Shown: positions 16,167 through 21,285 of the stretch, piece by piece | Layout of the letters: each line of letters begins with the position of its first letter | Position numbering within the stretch: the first letter of the stretch is position 1 | Source: Patescibacteria group bacterium | GTDB lineage: Bacteria; Patescibacteriota; Microgenomatia; UBA8517 | Reading direction: 5' to 3' | DNA: 22,117 nucleotides | NCBI GenBank assembly: GCA_018826545.1 | Contig: JAHKAL010000049.1 | Span: forward strand, 1-22,117 | Position numbers and translations under genes: made by a program | The notes under the pieces: generated by a model | What the model was told of the DNA's origin: nothing | The model's database searches: none | Seen by the model: only the letters and a program-made list of their open reading frames with translations

Positions 16167-16997
16167 TTATTCTTCAACTTTTTTTGAATATTCGTTAGAA
16201 ACCCAACCTTGTTTACCTTTTTCGTACTCAATCTTGTACCAACCAGTTTTAGAATCCTCTTCTATTAAAGAATATAAATTGCCAGAAACTACTCTGGCAA
16301 CCTCTTGAGCCTCAGTTGAAGGTTCACTTCTAACTCTTAAAAAATTATTAGGTGTTTCCAATATTTCAATTTTGATAATATTTAATGTTTCTTGATCATT
16401 TGAAGAAGGTGTGGAAGTTGGTAAAACTTCACCACCTGCTGCTAACTTTACAACAACAGTTAATTTATAACCTTGATAAGCCTTTATGGTTAGACTTCTT
16501 TCAAGAAAACCTGAAGCAGAAATTACCAATACATGTTCACCAGGTATAATGGAATTTATTTTATAAGGAGAAAATCCTCTTACTTGACCATCAATTGATA
16601 TTTGAGTAGCATCGGGAATGGAAACAATCGACACGCTTGCATCTTTGCCTCCGACCTTTTCAAATGAAGCAATCTCACCTGAAGATTCTTCTTCGCTTTC
16701 GGCAAATTCTCGTTTAATAACAGTCCTCACGTTTGAAACTAAATTTACTTTTGTTTCAAAACTAACAAGCATCTCATCTTTGGGAACTAATTTTACAGTA
16801 ACTTCACCAGGATTTCTGATTGCCTCATAAGGAGTACTTCCAACTAAAGATTCATTTATATAAACATCAGAAACAGAGATAGTATCAATAAAAATACCTG
16901 CTCCTTTAGGTTTAAAGTATCCAACTAAAAATAATATGAGGAAAATTGCAAGTAATGCAATAAAAAATAATAATAATAATTTCCTTAATTTACCCAT
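16167..16997 (-). CDS. membrane-anchored PEGA-PEGA-SH3 envelope protein
   Basis: 276 residues. One N-terminal membrane helix (about 7-28) with a basic cytoplasmic lead (MGKLRK) anchors an extracytoplasmic part. PEGA-like domain 1 (about 33-95: VYINESLVGSTPYE and NPGEVTVKLV). An acidic linker follows (EFAESEEESSGE). PEGA-like domain 2 (about 120-186: ISIDGQVRGFSPYKI, PGEHVLVISASGF). A Thr/Pro/Ser-rich linker (about 190-203) leads to a C-terminal bacterial SH3 domain (about 206-272: LRVRSEPSTEAQEVARV, GWYKIEYEKGKQGWVS). PEGA and SH3 domains commonly bind cell-wall or surface-layer components, so a structural or sensing role outside the membrane is likely. The stop is 4 bases from that of the convergent UbiA-like gene. 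Confidence 0.85.
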   Translation of the reverse strand: MGKLRKLLLLFFIALLAIFLILFLVGYFKPKGAGIFIDTISVSDVYINESLVGSTPYEAIRNPGEVTVKLVPKDEMLVSFETKVNLVSNVRTVIKREFAESEEESSGEIASFEKVGGKDASVSIVSIPDATQISIDGQVRGFSPYKINSIIPGEHVLVISASGFLERSLTIKAYQGYKLTVVVKLAAGGEVLPTSTPSSNDQETLNIIKIEILETPNNFLRVRSEPSTEAQEVARVVSGNLYSLIEEDSKTGWYKIEYEKGKQGWVSNEYSKKVEE

Positions 16998-17007
16998 AAT
17001 GAATTGA

Positions 17008-17036
17008 AGTTTAACAAAATTTCAAAGCCTTGACAA
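17008..17036 (-). promoter_or_regulatory. promoter of the PEGA-SH3 gene, extended -10
   Basis: The bottom strand reads TTGTCA (17036 to 17031, 5 of 6 consensus), 17-base spacer, TAAACT (17013 to 17008) with TG-T in front, an extended -10. The predicted +1 is 17001, 4 bases before the ATG at 16997, leaving no room for a Shine-Dalgarno. Confidence 0.7.
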
Positions 17037-17092
17037 TTTAATTACAAATTTAATTGATACTTTTTATTTATAACCAATTTTTATTTAATGTT

Positions 17093-17120
17093 TTGTTTTA
17101 TTAACCTGATAAGCTAAAAT
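17093..17120 (+). promoter_or_regulatory. probable promoter of tRNA-Cys
   Basis: TTGTTT (17093-17098), 16-base spacer, TAAAAT (17115-17120). The predicted +1 is about 17127, 8 bases before the mature tRNA. The -35 is a weak match, so confidence is modest. Confidence 0.4.
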
Positions 17121-17134
17121 AGCATAACAAGCCT

Positions 17135-17209
17135 GATCCGGTGGCGAAGCTGGTTTAACGCGTTGGTCTGCAAAACCAATATTCGTGGGTTCGAGTCCCA
17201 CCCGGATCT
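17135..17209 (+). tRNA. tRNA-Cys (anticodon GCA)
   Basis: Full cloverleaf: acceptor stem GATCCGG (17135-17141) with CCGGATC (17202-17208), 7 perfect pairs; D arm GCG/CGC (17144-17146, 17159-17161) with GG in the loop; anticodon stem TTGGT/ACCAA around the loop CTGCAAA, anticodon GCA at 17170-17172; five-base variable loop; T arm GTGGG/CCCAC with TTCGAGT. The discriminator base is T (17209), as expected for cysteine tRNA. CCA is not encoded, so a CCA-adding enzyme must finish the 3' end. Confidence 0.96.
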
Positions 17210-17216
17210 CAAAAAC

Positions 17217-17246
17217 TTGACATTTCGAAGTTTCATAGTGTACAAT
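17217..17246 (+). promoter_or_regulatory. strong promoter before the M23 peptidase leader
   Basis: TTGACA (17217-17222), 18-base spacer, TACAAT (17241-17246). The predicted +1 is 17253, exactly the first base of the following hairpin. It lies between tRNA-Cys and the M23 gene and would produce a leader of about 93 bases. Confidence 0.65.
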
Positions 17247-17252
17247 CGCGTC

Positions 17253-17283
17253 TCTCGCTTTAAATGCGAGATTTTTGTTTTTT
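17253..17283 (+). terminator. hairpin with T-run: tRNA terminator or leader attenuator
   Basis: TCTCGC (17253-17258), loop TTTAAAT, GCGAGA (17266-17271), then TTTTT-G-TTTTTT (17272-17283). This is a classic intrinsic terminator shape. It may end the tRNA-Cys transcript, or act as a leader attenuator for the M23 gene because the predicted start from the TTGACA/TACAAT promoter is its first base. Confidence 0.7.
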
Positions 17284-17284
17284 A

Positions 17285-17345
17285 AGGCTAAATTAACCTC
17301 GTTTGAGGCTAATAACCGATTCCCCAACGGAAACATTGGGGATAT
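17285..17345 (+). promoter_or_regulatory. structured 5' leader of the M23 peptidase gene
   Basis: After the T-run come two related segments, AGGCTAAATTAACC (17285-17298) and AGGCTAATAACC (17307-17318). Between them is a small hairpin CCTC-GTTT-GAGG (17297-17308). Then comes a 7-bp hairpin TCCCCAA/TTGGGGA (17321-17327 with 17336-17342) ending 3 bases before the ATG. The only G-rich ribosome-binding candidate, GGGG, is locked in that stem. No known riboswitch class was recognised. Confidence 0.5.
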
Positions 17346-18020
17346 ATGAAAAAACTAACTATAAATCTACCCAAATATCGTCTTGACTTAAAAGTCATAA
17401 AAAGACGAGGAGAAGCTATCGAAAAACCCTTGATCCCCTCACTATCCCAAATTAAAAATATAAAATCAGGAAGTAAGATCTCTAGGTTTTTTAGATATAT
17501 ATTTGAGAATAAAAGGATACAAAAAATCCTTGGAACTAATATTGCCTTAATGGTTTTGGCTACTTCTTTTATGCCTAAGAACGCTCTTAGTGAGGAGATA
17601 ACAGAAAATTTTATAATAGCTGAGACTTCAATCCCAGTATCTACTGAAAAAGGTGTCCAATATCCTGTTGAAATTATAAGAATTACCCAAGGATTTAAAA
17701 TCTTTCACCCTGGTATTGATTTGGATGGAATAACTGGGGACCCAATAAGACCAATTAAAGCTGGTTATGTTGAAGCTATTTCAAGATCAAAGTATGCCTA
17801 TGGAAATGCTGTTATTATTAACCATGGAAATAAACTTACTTCCCTTTATGCCCATCTTTCTAAAATATTGGTTACAGAAGGACAAGAAGTGACAATTAAT
17901 ACTGTTATTGGCGAAATGGGAGCAACAGGTAGAGCTTTTGGAGACCATCTTCATTTAGAAATAAGAGATCATGGAACACCGATAAATCCCACTTCTGTTC
18001 TTCCATATCCAAAAATCTAA
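17346..18020 (+). CDS. M23-family (LytM-type) metallopeptidase, membrane-anchored
   Basis: 224 residues. A long basic N-terminal region (1-60) precedes one hydrophobic segment (about 62-76, LGTNIALMVLATSFM), which may be a signal anchor or an unusually late signal peptide. The C-terminal LytM/M23 domain (about 105-224) has the zinc ligands H121 and D125 in FHPGIDL, the catalytic H170 in LYAH, and H201-L-H203 in GDHLHLEIRD, so all active-site residues are present. Members cut peptide cross-bridges or stem peptides in peptidoglycan during growth and division. The ATG directly follows a hairpin holding the only GGGG ribosome-binding candidate, so translation may be structurally controlled. It is followed after 3 bases by an unknown small gene. 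Confidence 0.88.
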   Translation: MKKLTINLPKYRLDLKVIKRRGEAIEKPLIPSLSQIKNIKSGSKISRFFRYIFENKRIQKILGTNIALMVLATSFMPKNALSEEITENFIIAETSIPVSTEKGVQYPVEIIRITQGFKIFHPGIDLDGITGDPIRPIKAGYVEAISRSKYAYGNAVIINHGNKLTSLYAHLSKILVTEGQEVTINTVIGEMGATGRAFGDHLHLEIRDHGTPINPTSVLPYPKI

Positions 18021-18023
18021 ACT

Positions 18024-18269
18024 ATGGCTGAAAAATACAGAGGAATATTGCCACCAAATTCAATTTGGTACAAACTTGATACAAACAGAGCTTCATTAAT
18101 TTTAATGCATGCCGTTGCAGAAGGAGAAATTGAACCTACTTTCATATTAACAAATATATTTGTACACAAAAGTGATCCTTATACAGAACTTTTAGTTCCA
18201 AGAAATCAGATAAAAATGTTTGAACAAATTTTGGAAGAACACAAGGAAAAAATTATCCCTTTATACTAA
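18024..18269 (+). CDS. unknown 81-residue protein downstream of the M23 peptidase
   Basis: I do not recognise this protein. It is soluble-looking with no membrane segment or signal: an N-terminal GILPPNSIWYKLDTNRASL block, then EGEIEPTFILTNIFVHKSDPYTELLVPRN (alternating strand-like pattern, described in parts), and a charged C-terminal helix (FEQILEEHKEKI). The start lies 3 bases after the M23 stop, so co-transcription is likely. No Shine-Dalgarno is seen. The codon usage and composition match the neighbours and the frame is uninterrupted, which supports a real gene. Confidence 0.65.
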   Translation: MAEKYRGILPPNSIWYKLDTNRASLILMHAVAEGEIEPTFILTNIFVHKSDPYTELLVPRNQIKMFEQILEEHKEKIIPLY

Positions 18270-18281
18270 AATATTTAGTTA

Positions 18282-18383
18282 GTGAGAATAGATAAAGAAC
18301 TACAAACTAGGATAGATATTGTTACAAAAGAAAAAACAGATTTTATAGTCAATTTAACAAGAAAAGCAAAGAATAAACTTTAA
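18282..18383 (+). CDS. possible 33-residue micro-gene (GTG start)
   Basis: A short frame with GTG at 18282 and TAA at 18381-18383. The product begins VRIDKELQTRIDIVTKEK and ends in a basic helix (LTRKAKNKL). It resembles the start of ribbon-helix-helix antitoxin-like proteins, so it could be a tiny RHH protein or the remnant of one. A TAAAAT box (18267-18272) lies 9 bases before the GTG. It stops 6 bases before the convergent groEL stop. At this length chance is a serious alternative. Confidence 0.3.
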   Translation: MRIDKELQTRIDIVTKEKTDFIVNLTRKAKNKL

Positions 18384-18389
18384 AAAGAA

Positions 18390-20009
18390 TTAATAACCCA
18401 TTCCAGGATTGGGCATTTGAGGAGTAACTTCTTTTTCTTTTTCAGGAATATCAGTAATTAATCCCTCTGTTGTTAAAACCATCATTGCAACTGAGGCAGC
18501 ATTTTGAAGAGCACTTCTTGTTACTTTTAAAGGATCTAAAATTCCAAATTTTGTCATTGATCCGAATTCACCTGTTAGGGCATTAAATCCAAAATCATTA
18601 TCTTTTGTGTCAAGTATTTTTCTTAATACATAACCATCATCTTCACCTGAATTTTTAGCCAGCCAACGAGTAGGCTCTTCTAGAGCTTCCTTAACAATCT
18701 CTATTCCAACCTTTTCATCTTCATTTTCTGCCTTTAGACTATCTAATACTTTTCTAGCTTGCAAAAAAGCAACTCCACCACCTGGAAGAATTCCTTCTTC
18801 AATTGCAGCCTTGGTGGCACCAACCGCGTCTTTTACTCTTTCTTTCTTTTCATTTAACTCAATTTCAGTTGCTGCACCAACATTAATTTGTGCAACTCCT
18901 CCTGTTAACTTTGCCAATCTTTCTTCCAGTTTTTCTTTGTCAAAGTCAGAATCTGTTCCTGAGATTTCTCTCCGAATTGATGTTATTCTTGCTTCAATTT
19001 TTGACTTTTCTCCTTTTCCTCCAATTATTCTTGTATTTTCCTTGTCTGACCAAACTTTGTCAGCCCTACCTAAATCTTCTACTTCTACAGATTCAAACGT
19101 TTTTCCAGTATCTTCACCTATAAGAATTCCTCCTGTAAGAATTGCAATGTCATCAAGCATTTCTTTTCTTCTGTCTCCAAATCCTGGAGCTTTTAGGGCT
19201 AAAACATTAAATGTTCCTCTCATCTTGTTTACAACCAATGTAGCCAGGGCCTCTCCTTCAATCTCGTCAGCAATAATAACCAAGTTTTTAGATACTTTTA
19301 CAAATTTTTCCAAAAAAGGAAGCAATTCTTGAATTGAAGTAATCTTTTTATCTGTTAAGAGAATATAGGCATCCTCAATTTCAGCTTCCATCTTTTCAGG
19401 ATTAGTTACAAAATAAGGTGATGCATATCCTTTATCAAATTCCATACCTTCTTTATAATCAATATCAATTGTCAATCCCTTACCATCCTCAACTGTTATA
19501 ACTCTATCTTCTTTTCCTAAGGCCTCAGCAATTTTTTCACCAATTTCAACGTCTCCCGCAGAGATTGTTGCGACTTGAGTAATTTCTTCTCTATTCTTAA
19601 TTGGTTTAGCCATTTTTTTGAGCTCTTCAATAACTGCTGCAACTGCTTTTTCTATTCCTTTTTTAACTACCATTGGATTAGCCCCTGCTGTAATGTTTTT
19701 CATACCTGCTCGGGTCATGCTTTGGGCAAGAAGGGTAGCAGTAGTTGTTCCATCTCCAGCATTATCATTAGTTTTACTGGCAGCTTCCTTAACTAGTTGT
19801 GCACCCATATTCTCGAATGGATCTTCCAAATCAATTTCTTTTGCAACAGAAACTCCGTCATGAACAATATTAGGAGCTCCCCATTTTCTATCCAGAGCAA
19901 TATTTCTACCTTTTGGTCCCAAGGTTGTAACAACCGCCTTAGCAACAGTATTAATACCTTTTAAAAGAGACTGTCTTGCTTCATCTGAAAATTTAAGTTG
20001 TTTTGCCAT
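18390..20009 (-). CDS. groEL: chaperonin GroEL (Hsp60)
   Basis: 539 residues, a full-length group I chaperonin that folds proteins in an ATP-driven double ring with GroES. Recognisable: MAKQLKFSDEARQSLLKGI at the start, TTLGPKGRNIALD, the ATP-binding NDNAGDGTTTAT block, GGVAQINVGAATEIELNEKK (hydrophobic/ATP region, described as two blocks GGVAQINVGAATE and IELNEKK), and GILPGGGVAFLQA. The C-terminus ends PNPGMGY instead of the usual run of GGM repeats that lines the ring floor. The ATG is separated from the groES stop by one base, so it depends on the groES transcript and probably on coupled translation. No separate promoter or Shine-Dalgarno is visible. Confidence 0.98.
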   Translation of the reverse strand: MAKQLKFSDEARQSLLKGINTVAKAVVTTLGPKGRNIALDRKWGAPNIVHDGVSVAKEIDLEDPFENMGAQLVKEAASKTNDNAGDGTTTATLLAQSMTRAGMKNITAGANPMVVKKGIEKAVAAVIEELKKMAKPIKNREEITQVATISAGDVEIGEKIAEALGKEDRVITVEDGKGLTIDIDYKEGMEFDKGYASPYFVTNPEKMEAEIEDAYILLTDKKITSIQELLPFLEKFVKVSKNLVIIADEIEGEALATLVVNKMRGTFNVLALKAPGFGDRRKEMLDDIAILTGGILIGEDTGKTFESVEVEDLGRADKVWSDKENTRIIGGKGEKSKIEARITSIRREISGTDSDFDKEKLEERLAKLTGGVAQINVGAATEIELNEKKERVKDAVGATKAAIEEGILPGGGVAFLQARKVLDSLKAENEDEKVGIEIVKEALEEPTRWLAKNSGEDDGYVLRKILDTKDNDFGFNALTGEFGSMTKFGILDPLKVTRSALQNAASVAMMVLTTEGLITDIPEKEKEVTPQMPNPGMGY

Positions 20010-20010
20010 A

Positions 20011-20325
20011 TCAAATTTCGATTGCTAATATATCACCAAATTTTGCAAAGAGATATGTTTTACCATTTATCTTAACTTCATTTCCACCCCATTGTTTATA
20101 AAAAACAATATCTTTTATTTTGCAAGGAGCCTTCTTTTTTATACCTGATTCAGTAATCTCATCATCACCAATAGCCAGTACTTTAGCTTTTTGTGGTTTT
20201 TCGTTAGCTGAGTCTGGAAGATATATACCAGATTCTGTTTTTGTTTCCGCTTCAAGAGGTTCTAATAAAACAAACCCTGCCGTAGGTTGAAGATTGATTT
20301 TTTCTGTTTTAGGTTTTACTGACAT
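20011..20325 (-). CDS. groES: co-chaperonin GroES (Hsp10)
   Basis: 104 residues, slightly longer than the usual about 95 because of an N-terminal extension (MSVKPKTEKINLQP) before the core. The core has VLLEPLEAETKTESGIYLPDSA, containing the mobile loop that contacts GroEL; then KAKVLAIGDD; then KDIVFYKQWGGNEVKINGK; and a terminal FAKFGDILAIEI strand. First gene of the groES-groEL operon, controlled by a CIRCE-like operator and a TTGACA promoter. The ATG has no Shine-Dalgarno; an A/T-rich stretch (AAATAAAA) precedes it, and a hairpin with a T-run lies just upstream. Confidence 0.96.
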   Translation of the reverse strand: MSVKPKTEKINLQPTAGFVLLEPLEAETKTESGIYLPDSANEKPQKAKVLAIGDDEITESGIKKKAPCKIKDIVFYKQWGGNEVKINGKTYLFAKFGDILAIEI

Positions 20326-20333
20326 TTTTATTT

Positions 20334-20360
20334 AAAAAACTGTTAGCAATTACTAACAGT
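20334..20360 (-). terminator. terminator-like hairpin in the groES 5' leader
   Basis: On the bottom strand ACTGTTAG (20360 to 20353), loop TAATTG, CTAACAGT (20346 to 20339), with TTTTTT counted from 20339 to 20334. Eight perfect pairs, three of them G-C, so a weak intrinsic terminator or attenuator shape. It begins one base after the predicted transcription start and ends 8 bases before the groES ATG. It partly overlaps the CIRCE operator. Confidence 0.6.
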
Positions 20361-20369
20361 GAGTGCTAT
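20343..20369. promoter_or_regulatory. CIRCE-like operator (HrcA binding site)
   Basis: TTAGCAATT (20343-20351), 9-base spacer, GAGTGCTAT (20361-20369), against the consensus TTAGCACTC-N9-GAGTGCTAA: 7 of 9 and 8 of 9 matches with exact spacing. The position over the predicted start of the groES transcript is classical for heat-shock repression by HrcA. The hrcA gene itself is not in this window. Confidence 0.85.
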
Positions 20370-20397
20370 TTTACATAAGTTGCCAAACTTTTGTCAA
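20368..20397 (-). promoter_or_regulatory. groESL promoter
   Basis: The bottom strand reads TTGACA (20397 to 20392), 18-base spacer, TAAAAT (20373 to 20368). The predicted +1 is about 20361, inside the CIRCE operator, giving a 36-base leader. Confidence 0.75.
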
Positions 20398-20436
20398 GTA
20401 GAAAAATCTCCATACTTTCTAAAATAGACTATAGGA

Positions 20437-21285
20437 CTACTCAAAATATTTCATTAAATGAAGATTTACATCTTTAGATCTGTCTATAGGATGAAAAAAT
20501 GCTTTTTTTGAATTTACTACTTCTCTGGTTCTTTTCTTTTTCATATAAAATTTCTGAAAATCAAAAGATAATTTCTCAATATTTTTTTCTACTATGTTTA
20601 GTTTTTTATATTTTCGATATTTTTTAATTTTTTCTATTTTAACTGAATTGGGCCAATATTCTTTTAACCAAAAATTTTTGTTTAAAAACATCTGATATGT
20701 TTTTTCCCGATCAAAAAGAGGAATTATTTGAGCAATTTCATGAGCAGTATAAAAATTTCTATTGTTTTTAGCCCAAGTTAAACTTGTTTCATCAATCCAC
20801 ACATTGATGCAAATTTTATTTTTTTCATTTCTATCTCCCCATCTTCTTATTTTAATTCCATAAAGAATTAATAATAATATTGACAACAGTCTTGTTGTCC
20901 AAAGTCTCCCTTTTCTAGTTACCACCATTAAATCAACATCTGAACTATCTTTCGCGTTAAACATTGACAAAGATCCTGTAACTGCAACCATCTTAACAAA
21001 AGGTATCTTCTTAAGAAGCCTTGATACTTCCCTTGCAATTTGGATTTTTTTTAAAGAATTTCTTTTTCTTAATATTCTTGAAGAAACAAGTACTTTACTA
21101 TTTTTAAAGTAAAAAAAACCATTTGTATAGCCATAATTTATTTTAGGTACTTTGAGTTTTTCTACCTTTTTTCCAGGTTGCCACTTAATCAATTCCAGTC
21201 TAGTTAAAGGATATTCAAAAAGATGATGATAAATAAGAGAAAAAATATTATCAGAAGTCAAATTAACAATTGTTTTTCTACTCAT
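20437..21285 (-). CDS. nucleotidyltransferase-domain protein, unknown substrate
   Basis: 282 residues. The central motif AVTGSLSMFNAKDSSDVDLMVV (described as GSLS then DVDL, about residues 104-120) is the GS-x(n)-DxD signature of the DNA polymerase beta/minimal nucleotidyltransferase superfamily, which transfers NMP to an unknown acceptor. The N-terminal about 40 residues (NIFSLIYHHLFEYPLTRLELI) look like a winged-helix-type segment. After the catalytic motif come a hydrophobic stretch (TTRLLSILLLILYGIKI) and a conserved-looking INVWIDETSL strand that could provide the third acidic residue. The C-terminus is lysine-rich. The ATG overlaps the upstream solute-binding-protein stop by 4 bases. 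Substrate and role are unknown; a tRNA or small-molecule target would be speculation. Confidence 0.72.
   Translation of the reverse strand: MSRKTIVNLTSDNIFSLIYHHLFEYPLTRLELIKWQPGKKVEKLKVPKINYGYTNGFFYFKNSKVLVSSRILRKRNSLKKIQIAREVSRLLKKIPFVKMVAVTGSLSMFNAKDSSDVDLMVVTRKGRLWTTRLLSILLLILYGIKIRRWGDRNEKNKICINVWIDETSLTWAKNNRNFYTAHEIAQIIPLFDREKTYQMFLNKNFWLKEYWPNSVKIEKIKKYRKYKKLNIVEKNIEKLSFDFQKFYMKKKRTREVVNSKKAFFHPIDRSKDVNLHLMKYFE

Noticed and set aside
17030..17035. TTGACA on the + strand upstream of tRNA-Cys
   Set aside because: It overlaps the reverse complement of the TTGTCA -35 of the PEGA-SH3 gene, and no -10 box lies 16-18 bases downstream on the + strand.
17338..17341. GGGG as a Shine-Dalgarno for the M23 gene
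   Set aside because: It is only 4 bases from the ATG and fully paired in a 7-bp stem, so it is not a normal ribosome binding site. It was kept only as part of the structured leader.
17285..17345. ydaO/yuaA (c-di-AMP) riboswitch before the M23 gene
   Set aside because: The position is tempting for a wall hydrolase, but the leader is much shorter than that class and I do not see its conserved core blocks.
18265..18279. ACTAAA-ATA-TTTAGT inverted repeat as a terminator after the 81-residue gene
   Set aside because: A short, almost all A-T stem without a following T-run, expected by chance in sequence this AT-rich.
18811..19332. A 173-codon open frame on the + strand opposite groEL
   Set aside because: It lies wholly antisense to the highly conserved groEL coding region, has low-complexity Ser/Phe-rich composition and no start signals. 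It is a shadow of the real gene.
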